From Castellaniella sp. (lineage in GTDB: Bacteria; Pseudomonadota; Gammaproteobacteria; Burkholderiales; Burkholderiaceae_B), in assembly GCA_019104865.1 (NCBI GenBank), contig JAHRWZ010000067.1, positions 1 through 40,988 of the forward strand: 40,988 nucleotides of DNA, given 5' to 3'. The notes beneath the pieces are model-generated. The model had not been told where the DNA came from and did no database searches. It saw only the letters and a list, made by a program, of their open reading frames with translations. Made by a program: the position numbers and the translations under genes. This document shows, piece after piece, positions 19,192 to 27,754 of this stretch; within the stretch, counting starts at the first letter, position 1, and every line of letters starts with the position of its first letter.

Positions 19192-20973
19192 ATGAAAAAT
19201 GAACTGATCCGCTACCGGGTGCAACTGGCTGATCCTGCCGGCCACCGCTACACCATCCGCCTGACGATTCCGCAGCCAGATCCGGCGGGCCAGACCCTGC
19301 GGCTACCTGCCTGGATTCCCGGCAGCTACCTGATCCGTGATTTTGCCCGACAGATCGAAACTCTGCAGGCCCATGCCGGGGACAGCCCCATCGCGACCAG
19401 CAAGACGGACAGCCACACCTGGCGCTGTGCCCCGGTGGCCGGCCCGCTGACTGTCGATTACACCGTCTACGCCTGGGATCTGTCGGTGCGCGGTGCGCAC
19501 TTCGACGAAAGTCACGCGTTCTTCAATGGCTGCAGCCTGTTTCTGGCTGTGTCCGGACAGGAATCACAGCCTTGCCTGGTGGATCTGTGCCCGCCCACGC
19601 ACACGCGTGGCTGGCAGGTCCACACCAGCCTTCCGCCAGCCACTGACCAGCCGGATTGCGCACCACTGCGCGGCTTTGGTTGCTACCACGCCCACGACTA
19701 CGACGCGCTGATCGACCACCCGGTGGAAATCGGCACACCGCAGTGCATCAGCTTCGAGGCCCACGGCGCCGTGCATGATCTGGTGTTCACCGGCGTCGCC
19801 CCGCAACTGGATCTGGCACGCATCGCGGCCGACGTCCAAAAGATCTGTGCGACCCAGATCGAATTCTTCGAGCCCGAGTCCCGGCGCGCGCCCTTTCTGG
19901 ACAGCGCGCAACGCTATGTCTTTCTGACGACGATCACCGACGACGGCTATGGCGGCCTGGAACATCGCGCGTCCACCGCCCTGATGACCAGCCGCCACGA
20001 CCTGCCGGTTCGTGGCCGCGCCGTGCCCGAAGGCTACGAGACCTTTCTGGGGCTGGTCAGCCACGAGTATTTCCACACCTGGAACGTCAAGCGCATCAAG
20101 CCGGCCGCCTTTGCGCCCTATGACCTGAGCTGCCCCAACCACACGCGGCTGCTCTGGGTCTTCGAAGGCTTCACCTCGTACTACGACGACCTTATGCTGC
20201 TGCGCGCCGGCGTGATCGACGAACCCGCCTACCTGAAGCTGCTCGCCAAAACCCTGGATCAGGTGATGCGCGCCAGCGGCCGCCTGAAGCAATCCGTGGC
20301 CGACAGCTCCTTCGACGCCTGGACGCGCTACTACAAGCAGGACGAGAACTCGCCCAATGCCCTGGTCAGCTACTACACCAAGGGATCCCTGGTCGCTCTG
20401 GGGCTGGATCTGGAGATCCGCCGCCAGACCCGGGACGCACACAGCCTGGATGACGTCATGCGTCTGCTCTGGGACCGCTACGGCAGGGACTTCTTTCGCG
20501 CCCCCCCCATCGGCGTCCCCGAGAACGCCCTTCCGGCGATCATCCACGAAGCCACAGGCGCGGACGTCGCCGACTTCATCGCCCGCTACGTCGAAGGCTG
20601 CGCGGATGTCCCGCTGAAGGCCGCGCTCGCCCGCGTGGGCATCGAATTGACGGGAAAACCGGAAAACACCCGGCCGACGCTGGACGTCCGCACACGAGCC
20701 GATGCGGGTGGTCTTCGCCTGGCTACTGTCTACGAAAATGGCCCCGCCCACCGGGCGGGCCTGTCGGCCAATGACCTGCTAGTGGCGATCGATGGCCTGC
20801 GCGTCACGGATACCACCAGCCTGGATCGGCTGCTGGACGCCTATCAGCCGGGCAGCCGCGTCACCCTGCACGTCTTCCGCCGCGACGAACTGCGCCACTA
20901 CCGGGCGCGCCTGGGGCATCCTGGGCCGCTCAAGCATCAGCTGCGGCGGATTCCGCTGGAGCAGCCGTCATGA
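19192..20973 (+). CDS. M61 family metallopeptidase with PDZ domain
   Basis: A glycyl-aminopeptidase-like zinc protease of 593 residues. The N-terminal beta domain starts [19 protein letters not shown] and has [16 protein letters not shown]. The zinc motif is HEYFH (291-295) within [16 protein letters not shown], with third ligand Glu325 in [11 protein letters not shown]-terminal PDZ domain (about 500-590) reads [23 protein letters not shown]. No signal peptide is visible, so it is probably cytoplasmic. The ATG at 19192 has only a weak ribosome site. Its stop overlaps the folB start by four bases, so folB and probably ttcA are co-transcribed with it. Confidence 0.93.
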   Translation: MKNELIRYRVQLADPAGHRYTIRLTIPQPDPAGQTLRLPAWIPGSYLIRDFARQIETLQAHAGDSPIATSKTDSHTWRCAPVAGPLTVDYTVYAWDLSVRGAHFDESHAFFNGCSLFLAVSGQESQPCLVDLCPPTHTRGWQVHTSLPPATDQPDCAPLRGFGCYHAHDYDALIDHPVEIGTPQCISFEAHGAVHDLVFTGVAPQLDLARIAADVQKICATQIEFFEPESRRAPFLDSAQRYVFLTTITDDGYGGLEHRASTALMTSRHDLPVRGRAVPEGYETFLGLVSHEYFHTWNVKRIKPAAFAPYDLSCPNHTRLLWVFEGFTSYYDDLMLLRAGVIDEPAYLKLLAKTLDQVMRASGRLKQSVADSSFDAWTRYYKQDENSPNALVSYYTKGSLVALGLDLEIRRQTRDAHSLDDVMRLLWDRYGRDFFRAPPIGVPENALPAIIHEATGADVADFIARYVEGCADVPLKAALARVGIELTGKPENTRPTLDVRTRADAGGLRLATVYENGPAHRAGLSANDLLVAIDGLRVTDTTSLDRLLDAYQPGSRVTLHVFRRDELRHYRARLGHPGPLKHQLRRIPLEQPS

Positions 20974-21341
20974 ACACCCGACGCGTCATCCTGGACGATC
21001 TGACCGTGTCCGCATCCATCGGTATGCTGGACCACGAACGGACGGCCAGGCAAGCCCTGCGCATCTACGCGGAATTCGACACAGACGCCTCGCGGCCCGT
21101 GGACGATGCCGACATCGGTAGTGTGCTGGACTACCGCCTGCTGCGCGAGGCCCTGATCCAGGAAGCCACGCAGGCCCACACCGATCTGCTGGAAACCCTG
21201 GTGGACCGTTCCCTGGTTCGCGTGCTGCGCGATTTTCCGGCGGTCCTGAGGGCCCGCATCCGCATCTGCAAACCACAGGCGTTCCCCGATTGCGCCGCCG
21301 TCTGCATCGAACAATCCCGCAGCCGCGCCCCGGTTGCCTGA
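20970..21341 (+). CDS. folB: dihydroneopterin aldolase
   Basis: FolB cleaves 7,8-dihydroneopterin to 6-hydroxymethyl-dihydropterin in folate synthesis. The 123-residue product starts VILDDLTVSASIGMLDHER (the family G-hx-x-ER region), followed by YAEFDTD, DYRLLREALIQEATQAHTDLLETLVDRSLVRVL and the C-terminal ARIRICKPQAFPD with the KPxA motif. It overlaps the M61 gene stop by four bases and is nine bases from ttcA. Confidence 0.93.
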   Translation: MNTRRVILDDLTVSASIGMLDHERTARQALRIYAEFDTDASRPVDDADIGSVLDYRLLREALIQEATQAHTDLLETLVDRSLVRVLRDFPAVLRARIRICKPQAFPDCAAVCIEQSRSRAPVA

Positions 21342-21350
21342 AGCCATCCC

Positions 21351-22418
21351 ATGTCCGAACTGATTCCGCCTCCGAAAACCACGCCTTTCGCGTCCCACGT
21401 CGACGCGCAGCCGCGCCCTGGCGAAGCTGCCGAACACGGGACAGCCACGGCCAAGCCAGAGGACCCGTCCGCGCGGCGTCACAGCGTCAACGAAAACAAA
21501 CTGGTCAAGCGCCTGCTGCGCGAAACCGGCAAGGCCATCGGCGACTACGCCATGATCGAGGACGGCGACCGCGTCATGGTCTGCCTGTCGGGCGGCAAGG
21601 ATTCCTACGGACTGCTGGACATCCTGCTGACGCTGCGCGAACGCGCGCCGATCGATTTCGAGATCATCGCCGTCAATCTGGACCAGAAGCAGCCCGGCTT
21701 TCCAGAACACGTCCTGCCCGACTACCTGAGTGCGCGCGGCATCCCCTTCCATATTGAAAACCAGGACACCTATTCCGTCGTCAAGCGGCTGATTCCGGAA
21801 GGCAAGACCACCTGTTCGCTGTGTTCGCGTCTGCGTCGCGGCATCTTGTACCGGGTGGCGCGCGAACTGGGTGCCACGAAAATCGCGCTGGGGCATCACC
21901 GCAATGACATCCTGGCCACGTTCTTCCTGAACCTGTTCTACGGCGGGCGCATGAAGGCCATGCCGCCCAAGCTCGTATCCGACAACGGCGAGCACGTCAT
22001 CATCCGGCCGCTGGCGTATGTGCACGAAAAGGATCTGATCGCCTACGCAAAATTGCGCGAATTTCCGATCATCCCCTGCAATCTGTGCGGATCCCAGGAA
22101 AACCTGAAGCGCAAGGAAATCAGCCGCATGCTGGAGGAATGGGACCGGCACTTCACCAACCGCACCTGGAACATCTTCCGGGCGCTGTCGCACGTGGTGC
22201 CGTCGCACCTGATGGATCCACAGCTGATGGACTTCCGGCACCTGCGTCCGACAGGCAAGACGGATGCTGACGGCGACCGGGCGTTCGACGAGGAAGACTT
22301 CCCGGAGCCGGCGTTTTCGGAGGACGACGATGATGCGATCACGCAGGCGGATCCTCGCGGGATACCAGGCCCTGGGGAACAGGTCATCGTGCGCCCGCGC
22401 ATCCGGCCGGCACCATAG
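21351..22418 (+). CDS. ttcA: tRNA 2-thiocytidine(32) synthetase TtcA
   Basis: TtcA thiolates cytidine 32 of certain tRNAs using ATP and an iron-sulfur cluster. The PP-loop SGGKDS lies at 80-85, the cluster cysteines CSLC at 155-158 and CNLC at 243-246, and [26 protein letters not shown] is the conserved core. The N-terminal 40 residues are a low-complexity extension. The C-terminal 60 residues are an acidic tail ([15 protein letters not shown]) not needed by the core fold. The 355-residue length exceeds E. coli TtcA (311). It is convergent with the LysR gene, with nine bases between stops. Confidence 0.95.
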   Translation: MSELIPPPKTTPFASHVDAQPRPGEAAEHGTATAKPEDPSARRHSVNENKLVKRLLRETGKAIGDYAMIEDGDRVMVCLSGGKDSYGLLDILLTLRERAPIDFEIIAVNLDQKQPGFPEHVLPDYLSARGIPFHIENQDTYSVVKRLIPEGKTTCSLCSRLRRGILYRVARELGATKIALGHHRNDILATFFLNLFYGGRMKAMPPKLVSDNGEHVIIRPLAYVHEKDLIAYAKLREFPIIPCNLCGSQENLKRKEISRMLEEWDRHFTNRTWNIFRALSHVVPSHLMDPQLMDFRHLRPTGKTDADGDRAFDEEDFPEPAFSEDDDDAITQADPRGIPGPGEQVIVRPRIRPAP

Positions 22419-22427
22419 GGAGCGCTG

Positions 22428-23360
22428 TCAGGGACTGGTCCGTTCCGGCCCGGCGACGGGCATTGCCGCATCCAGAAAAATGCGCACATGCGCCAGACGT
22501 TCCACCAGAAAATCAAGGAATACCCGGGCTCTCGCCGGCATCATCCGCGATGGATACAAGGCGATCAGCGGCAGCGGCTCGAACTCCCAGCCCGGCAACA
22601 CCCTGATCAGTCCGGCAGGAGGCATGTCCTGGACGGACAATGGGACGATGCCAGCCCCCGATTCTGCCATGCGCCGCATCAGCAGCACATGATTGAGGGC
22701 GATACGGCCTTTCACCCGGACCTGCTGCTCCTGGCCGGACTGCGAAAACAGTTGCCAGATGGAATCCCCCCGCTCGGTGCTCGCCCGGACACATTCATGA
22801 TCGACCAGGTCGGCGGGCTGCGTGGGCACGCCATGCGCGTGCAGGTAATCGGCGGACGCGTAAAGGCCCCGGGTAATCAGGCCCAGCCGACGCGATACGA
22901 TGCTGGAATCCTCGGGTTGTGCAACCCGGATCACGATGTCATAGGGGTCCGAATGCAGATCGATTTTGCGAATGCTCAGGTCATATTCGCATTCGATTTC
23001 CGGGTAGCGCCGCGAGAATTCCCATAGAGGTTCCTGCAGGATGGCCGTGGCCAGGCTGGAAGGCATCGAGACCTTCAGCCGGCCACGCGGGTTGTACGCC
23101 CCCTCGATCAGCATCTCATGGGCGATGCGCGCCTCCTCGATGATATGCTGGCATCGCGAAAAATAGGCGGCTCCCGCCTCCGTCAGCATGACCTTGCGCG
23201 TGGAGCGATTGAGCAGCTGCACGCCGATGGTTTTCTCGAGCTGGGTGATGTGCCTGGATATCGTCGAGGCCGGCATGTCCAGTGCCTCCGCTGCCCGCGT
23301 GAAGCCATGGCTGCGAGCGACCTCCACGAAGACTTCAATATCATTGAGCGATGGGGTCAT
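22428..23360 (-). CDS. LysR-family transcriptional regulator
   Basis: A 310-residue LTTR. The N-terminal winged HTH reads NDIEVFVEVARSHGFTRAAEALDMPASTISRHITQLEKTIGVQLLNRSTRKVMLTEAG. The C-terminal effector domain follows (GRLKVSMPSSLATAILQEPLWEFSRRYPEIECEY, VRVAQPEDSSIVSRRLG). It belongs to the large AaeR/CrgA-type group with the NRSTRKV motif; the inducer is unknown. It is divergent from the small secreted protein gene at 23584, with 223 bases between starts, so it may control that gene as well as itself. Confidence 0.93.
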   Translation of the reverse strand: MTPSLNDIEVFVEVARSHGFTRAAEALDMPASTISRHITQLEKTIGVQLLNRSTRKVMLTEAGAAYFSRCQHIIEEARIAHEMLIEGAYNPRGRLKVSMPSSLATAILQEPLWEFSRRYPEIECEYDLSIRKIDLHSDPYDIVIRVAQPEDSSIVSRRLGLITRGLYASADYLHAHGVPTQPADLVDHECVRASTERGDSIWQLFSQSGQEQQVRVKGRIALNHVLLMRRMAESGAGIVPLSVQDMPPAGLIRVLPGWEFEPLPLIALYPSRMMPARARVFLDFLVERLAHVRIFLDAAMPVAGPERTSP

Positions 23361-23583
23361 GGTGCGTCGACGCGAATGCTTGAGAATGGTTGACTTCCCC
23401 GCATTTGTCGCGCAATCCCGTCTGGATTACCCCCGAAAATGGAAAGCTGAATTCGCGCCAGACCTATTTATTGCATTGCACCAAAAGCGCAGACTGTCTT
23501 TCATCGAGGCAGGACAAGGCGCGCAACACGGAAAGCCCGCAGCGCCCTGCCTGAAGATCCACTCTGAAATGAAGGAAACCATC

Positions 23584-23931
23584 ATGAAAGTCGCTTCCGC
23601 GCTTACCGCTCTGACTTTGGGACTTGCCAGCGTCGGCCTGGCTCAGGCCGCAGGAACCTCGCCCGCGCAAATGCCGTCGCAGGCCGGCCACGATCCGTAC
23701 TATCCAACCCTGCAGACCCAGAGCACCGAGACCCACGCTCAGATTCAACAGGAACTGCACCAGGCACAGGCCCAGGGGCTGGTGACGAACGGCCATGACC
23801 CGTACTACCCCAATGAAGGCGCCGTCAGCACGCAGACGCGTAGCCAGGTGGCCCACCAACTGCAACAGGCGGGCAGCTTGAGCAACTACTCAGGTCATGA
23901 CCCCTATTACCCGACCAACCCGGCGGCCTGA
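23584..23931 (+). CDS. small secreted protein with three GHDPYYP repeats
   Basis: A 115-residue product starting at ATG 23584 after an AAGGAA site. Residues 1-22 are a signal peptide (ending AQA-AGTS). The mature chain has three units each containing the heptad GHDPYYP, separated by Gln/Ala-rich helices (ETHAQIQQELHQAQAQGLV, QTRSQVAHQLQQAGSLS). The helix plus glycine/tyrosine pattern recalls the DUF4148 proteins common in Burkholderiales, but I cannot confirm membership. The role is unknown; it is periplasmic or secreted. It is divergent from the LysR gene. Confidence 0.8.
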   Translation: MKVASALTALTLGLASVGLAQAAGTSPAQMPSQAGHDPYYPTLQTQSTETHAQIQQELHQAQAQGLVTNGHDPYYPNEGAVSTQTRSQVAHQLQQAGSLSNYSGHDPYYPTNPAA

Positions 23932-23950
23932 TCGGCCCGCTCGACGAGAG

Positions 23951-23983
23951 AGCCCCACGGGAGCGACATCCCTGCGGGGCTGG
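23951..23983 (+). terminator. GC-rich stem-loop after the GHDPYYP gene
   Basis: AGCCCC near 23951 pairs with GGGGCT near 23978, and GGGA with TCCC inside it around a six-base loop with a small internal mismatch. It lies about 20 bases after the stop. There is no T-run, so termination is only likely. Confidence 0.4.
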
Positions 23984-24015
23984 TCAACAGCCGGCGACCT
24001 GCGTCCGATGTTGAC

Positions 24016-24063
24016 TTGAGCCAACGAAGTATTGTTCATTGACACAATACTTCGTTGGCTCAA
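24016..24063. repeat. perfect 20-bp inverted repeat with 8-base spacer
   Basis: The left arm TTGAGCCAACGAAGTATTGT (24016-24035) and its exact reverse complement (24044-24063) flank TCATTGAC. A short T-run (24066-24070) follows on the plus strand, so as RNA it could end rightward transcription. The perfect 20-base match with moderate AT content is longer than a usual terminator. It lies between the last core gene and the attL tRNA fragment, about 125 bases from the latter. Confidence 0.75.
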
Positions 24064-24189
24064 TATTTTTGGCTTCAACCATAAACCATCTGATGCATCA
24101 CATGCGGCGGATCGTGCGCCGCATCATGGACGACATGACTGGACGATTTTTAAAAATCGTTTAGCGTGCTGGTTTTCAAGGGATTGAAT

Positions 24190-24237
24190 TGGTGGGCGGT
24201 ACAAGGTTCGAACTTGTGACCCCTGCCGTGTGAAGGC
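24190..24237 (-). other. attL candidate: 3' fragment of tRNA-Val (CAC)
   Basis: Read on the minus strand, this is the last 48 bases of a tRNA: part of the 5' anticodon stem, the loop TTCACAC (anticodon CAC), the 3' stem GGCAG, a five-base variable loop, a perfect T-arm (ACAAG/CTTGT with loop TTCGAAC) and the acceptor strand with CCA. The D-arm and 5' acceptor strand are missing; sequence to the right is AT-rich and unrelated. Such fragments mark the end where a tyrosine-integrase element recombined into a tRNA 3' end. The intact tRNA gene is expected at the far end of the island. Confidence 0.85.
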
Positions 24238-24279
24238 TATATATTTATCGCTAATAGTGGCGTAAATAAAAGGTTTCCG

Positions 24280-24285
24280 TATAAT
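24280..24285 (+). promoter_or_regulatory. possible -10 box for the integrase gene
   Basis: A perfect TATAAT lies 35 bases before the integrase start. No good -35 box is found 16-18 bases upstream, so confidence is low. Confidence 0.3.
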
Positions 24286-24319
24286 AGACTCATTTATTGG
24301 GACACATTTGGGACAATGA

Positions 24320-25429
24320 ATGGGCACGATCACCAAACGAGGGGAGCTTCAATGGCAGGCCAAGGTGCGGCGCAAAGGCTTTCCGTCACAGTCCCGCACC
24401 TTCATGTACAAGGAAGATGCCGAAAAGTGGGTTCGCACCATTGAGCGAGAACTGGAGACATCCGGCTTTGTTGACCGCAAGGAGGCTGACAAAACGTCTT
24501 TTGCCAGCGTCCTGAAGCGCTATCAGAAAGAAGTCACCCCAAGCAAGAAATCGGCCGAGATCGAGTCTATCAAGATCAACGTCCTACTACGCGACAAGAC
24601 CCTCGCCTCGCTCAAGATGACGGCAGTCAGCAGCACTGAGATCGCAAAGTGGCGGGATCGCCGCCTGAAAGAAGTCACCGGTGCCACGGTCAACCGGGAA
24701 ATCAACTTGCTTTCTGCGGTGCTGAACCATGCTCGACGTGAATGGGGAATTCATGTTGAGAACCCCTTCCCCTATGTCAAGCGGCCAGACCACTCTCGGC
24801 CCAGGGAGCGCAGGCTATCTCCCGACGAGCAGCGCTACTTGTTCGCCACCTTAACTTGTGGCGAAGAACGAAACGCCAACGGCACCTTGGCAGCTGGCAT
24901 CCGCAATCCATGGATACTTCCTCTCGTACAACTTGCCCTGGAGACTGCCATGCGGCGCGGGGAGCTATTGTCGCTGCAATGGGAGCACGTTGACTTGGAG
25001 CGACGGACAGCCTACCTACCCGACACCAAGAATGGCGACTCTCGCACGGTTCCTCTTTCGACGCGTGCCGTAGAGATTCTGAAAGGTGTGCCATCCTGCC
25101 CCAAAGCAGAACCGGGCAAACCAAGGGCACCCGCTTTCGGTCCCGTTTTTGCTACTACTGCGGCTGCATTGAAGAAGGGCTATGCCAGAGCCATCGAACG
25201 GGCGAAAGAGAAATATCTGTTGGATTGCCAAGATGCAGGGACTCCACCGGTCTGCGGTTTTCTTGATGATCTACATTTCCATGATATGCGCCATGAGGCC
25301 GCGTCCCGTTTGGCCGACAAGCTGCCGAATGTTCTGGAGCTATCGGCTGTTACTGGACACAAAGATCTCCGGATGCTGAAGCGCTACTATCACCCACGGG
25401 CTGAGGATTTGGCAAAAAAACTGGGCTGA
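24320..25429 (+). CDS. tyrosine-type site-specific integrase
   Basis: A 369-residue phage/island integrase. The N-terminal arm-binding domain (MGTITKRGELQWQAKVRRKGFP...KEDAEKWVRTIERE) and the core-binding domain are followed by the catalytic domain. Catalytic residues are Arg212 (TAMRRGEL), His321 and Arg324 (HDMRHEA), His347 (TGHKD) and Tyr356 or Tyr357 (KRYYHP). All are intact, so the enzyme could still work. It lies 82 bases from the tRNA fragment and is transcribed away from it, the usual arrangement for tRNA-targeting islands. Confidence 0.95.
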   Translation: MGTITKRGELQWQAKVRRKGFPSQSRTFMYKEDAEKWVRTIERELETSGFVDRKEADKTSFASVLKRYQKEVTPSKKSAEIESIKINVLLRDKTLASLKMTAVSSTEIAKWRDRRLKEVTGATVNREINLLSAVLNHARREWGIHVENPFPYVKRPDHSRPRERRLSPDEQRYLFATLTCGEERNANGTLAAGIRNPWILPLVQLALETAMRRGELLSLQWEHVDLERRTAYLPDTKNGDSRTVPLSTRAVEILKGVPSCPKAEPGKPRAPAFGPVFATTAAALKKGYARAIERAKEKYLLDCQDAGTPPVCGFLDDLHFHDMRHEAASRLADKLPNVLELSAVTGHKDLRMLKRYYHPRAEDLAKKLG

Positions 25430-25626
25430 GGCAACCGCATCAAACCAGGAATTAGCTAACTGAAAATAATACCCACTAAATTTTCAACAATGATGAAAGA
25501 TCTTTTAAAATCAATGCATTAAAATAACACGATCCTGAATATGTCATGCCAAATATCACGATCAAAAATCGTCCTAAATCTGACGATGGAGATTAACCTC
25601 GTCCGTGTATATTCACTTCTTGATCG

Positions 25627-27741
25627 CTAGCTCGCAGCAATCACTCGGTCACATTCTTGCACAACATATTCTGGGACATTATCAAACTTGTGAGGATTGA
25701 GTTGCATTACATACTCGTTCTCAATATGAAATGACTCATTCACGAATTTTTGAAGAATATCATCGCCATCATCGACCGGCTGATGGACTTCTTTGTAAAT
25801 TCGGAAAAGCTGCAATTTATCATAGCCTGCATTCGCCGCTTGGAATCTGCGCTTCATCTCCGATTTATCATTGATAATCGCCAGAACCGCACCATAATCA
25901 AAGTTTGGAATAAATTTATTTATTCCCGCAACAGCCACGCAAATCTCCTCATCCGTCATAGCAACATTCTCATTACCTTCCTTGCGGACCGGATTTTCTC
26001 TAGCATGCAAAAGATTGGCAAGGTAGTTGTACTCTGCGCCGAGATCATTCAATATCTCGAAGTTGCGCCTCAAATAAATGCACTTAATTACCTCATCTGA
26101 CAAACCACTGACACCACGGACATTTTCCTCGCAAATCTGAGCAAAAGTCTTGATATCAGCCCCCTTGATCTCTGTCTCCGTAACGACACCAAGCCTTGAA
26201 GCCAAGAAATACGCCGTAGGCTTTGGTTCATTAAAAATCTCTTTCTTAACTCGAATGACATCAATCGCAGGCTCAATGTCGTGAGTGAGCATTAGAACAG
26301 TGGTGTTACGCAGACTTGCCTTCCCGCGAAAAAGCTCATTCAGAATCGCAAATTTCTTCGTCTTATCAAAACTGGACACCGGGTCATCCAAAACCGCAAG
26401 TCCCGGCTTTTCACTAAGAACCTGGTGCATGAACAACACAAGCGCAAAAGCATTCTTTTCACCATAGCTCAAATGCTGGGCGGCCGACTCAAGATGCTCA
26501 TGGAAATCTTGATGAACCAGCTTCATTTTGTAGGAATCCACCTCTGGTTTGATAACCACGCTGTATTTGTAGCCAGCAGATTTCAAAAATCCATTGATGC
26601 TTTTCTTATTCTCAACGATAGACTTCTCTATCTGACTCTTGTGTTTGTTGATCTTTCCTTTTAACTCCCCGACTTTACCAATAAGTTCTTGGAGTTTTTC
26701 ATTTATAGGATCAACAACAGCTCTCGTATCTGCGGAGTTCAGCTTTGCAAGCAAACCCAGATCGACCTTCAACTTCGCAAGTTCATCCTCGATTTTATCC
26801 ACATCACGAAGCGCAAAGAAGGATATTGACCGGAGACCTTCAAGTTTTGCCATTAGCGTCTCAACATCTCCGCGAAGAGCACTTAAAAAGTTTGTTTCTT
26901 CCGGCGATAGCTCGACCTTGGATTTCGTGATTTTCTCCAAACTTTCTCGACATGACTGCTCAAAGTATTTACCAAGTCGATTGATGATTGCTTGAAGCGA
27001 ATTTAAATGCTCGATGGTTTTCGAGTCGTACTCCTTGGCAACCTGTTTAGCCGTATCTCTCTTCTCTGGTTCTTTCAGATCTGACGCACAATATGGACAG
27101 TTATCAGACAAGTCCAAAAAAGCATTCCCTTTTGCCTGCCACGCAATCCAATTAGCAGGCTGCTCGCTCTTGATGAACGCCTCAAAAGGCATAAGCTGCG
27201 GCGGAACATTTTCAATCTTATTGCCTGAGCCAAATGCTTTGTACCCTTTGCTGGATTTTGAAAGGGCACCGGACTTCGTAACCCCGAAGGCATCGCGTAC
27301 CTCTTTCAAATCCGATATCGCACTGCTTAGCGCCTCGTTGCCATTAAATGCAGACTTGATGCCCGCAAGAAGACCTTCTATCTCCTGCATTGCGGCCTTG
27401 AACGCATCGGTCTTAATGAAGATATCAAAGCTGTTTCTGAGAACCTCATCGCGCTGAAAGACAAATTGAGAAACGTAGGAATCGTCAAAAACCAAGACCG
27501 ATCCAATATTTTCGGTCCCACGCACTACAGGCTCATGCTGACCAGCCACACTTCGATATTTAAACGGCTTTAAATTTTGGAGTGACCCATTATTTGCAAC
27601 TGAGGCAACTATTGCACGCGCAATCGTGCTTTTACCCAATCCGTTGGGGCCATATTTTATATTCAAAGCCCCTTTGAAAATTGCAATCTCAGCCCTCTCT
27701 ATACTGTTACAGTTTTCAATTTCGATAGCAAAGGCACTCAT
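25627..27741 (-). CDS. ABC/RloC-like ATPase with CPYC motif, R-M-linked
   Basis: A 704-residue protein starting at 27741, after a run of G that serves as ribosome site; an in-frame ATG at 27804 lies inside the preceding gene. Walker A is GPNGLGKST (31-39), the ABC signature LSYGEKN (424-430), Walker B LAVLDDP (448-454) and the H-loop LTHD (485-488). Between them is a long coiled coil, with CPYC (215-218) reminiscent of zinc-binding or hook motifs in RloC and Rad50. The last 215 residues are helical and of unknown activity, with RRNFE (558-562), HARENP and SFHIENEYVMQLNPHKFD. It is 13 bases downstream of the type IIG gene. Low GC suggests separate origin. It may be a guard toxin in the style of PrrC, which is inference. 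Confidence 0.78.
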   Translation of the reverse strand: MSAFAIEIENCNSIERAEIAIFKGALNIKYGPNGLGKSTIARAIVASVANNGSLQNLKPFKYRSVAGQHEPVVRGTENIGSVLVFDDSYVSQFVFQRDEVLRNSFDIFIKTDAFKAAMQEIEGLLAGIKSAFNGNEALSSAISDLKEVRDAFGVTKSGALSKSSKGYKAFGSGNKIENVPPQLMPFEAFIKSEQPANWIAWQAKGNAFLDLSDNCPYCASDLKEPEKRDTAKQVAKEYDSKTIEHLNSLQAIINRLGKYFEQSCRESLEKITKSKVELSPEETNFLSALRGDVETLMAKLEGLRSISFFALRDVDKIEDELAKLKVDLGLLAKLNSADTRAVVDPINEKLQELIGKVGELKGKINKHKSQIEKSIVENKKSINGFLKSAGYKYSVVIKPEVDSYKMKLVHQDFHEHLESAAQHLSYGEKNAFALVLFMHQVLSEKPGLAVLDDPVSSFDKTKKFAILNELFRGKASLRNTTVLMLTHDIEPAIDVIRVKKEIFNEPKPTAYFLASRLGVVTETEIKGADIKTFAQICEENVRGVSGLSDEVIKCIYLRRNFEILNDLGAEYNYLANLLHARENPVRKEGNENVAMTDEEICVAVAGINKFIPNFDYGAVLAIINDKSEMKRRFQAANAGYDKLQLFRIYKEVHQPVDDGDDILQKFVNESFHIENEYVMQLNPHKFDNVPEYVVQECDRVIAAS

Positions 27742-27754
27742 GACACCCCCCTTA

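Noticed and set aside
19564..22241. Two long minus-strand frames (395 and 434 codons) opposite the M61 peptidase, folB and ttcA
   Set aside because: Shadows of well-identified genes, with no recognisable domain or ribosome site.
24190..24275. Complete tRNA-Val gene
   Set aside because: Only the 3' part folds. The bases that should form the D-arm and the 5' acceptor strand are AT-rich and do not pair, so it is an att fragment.
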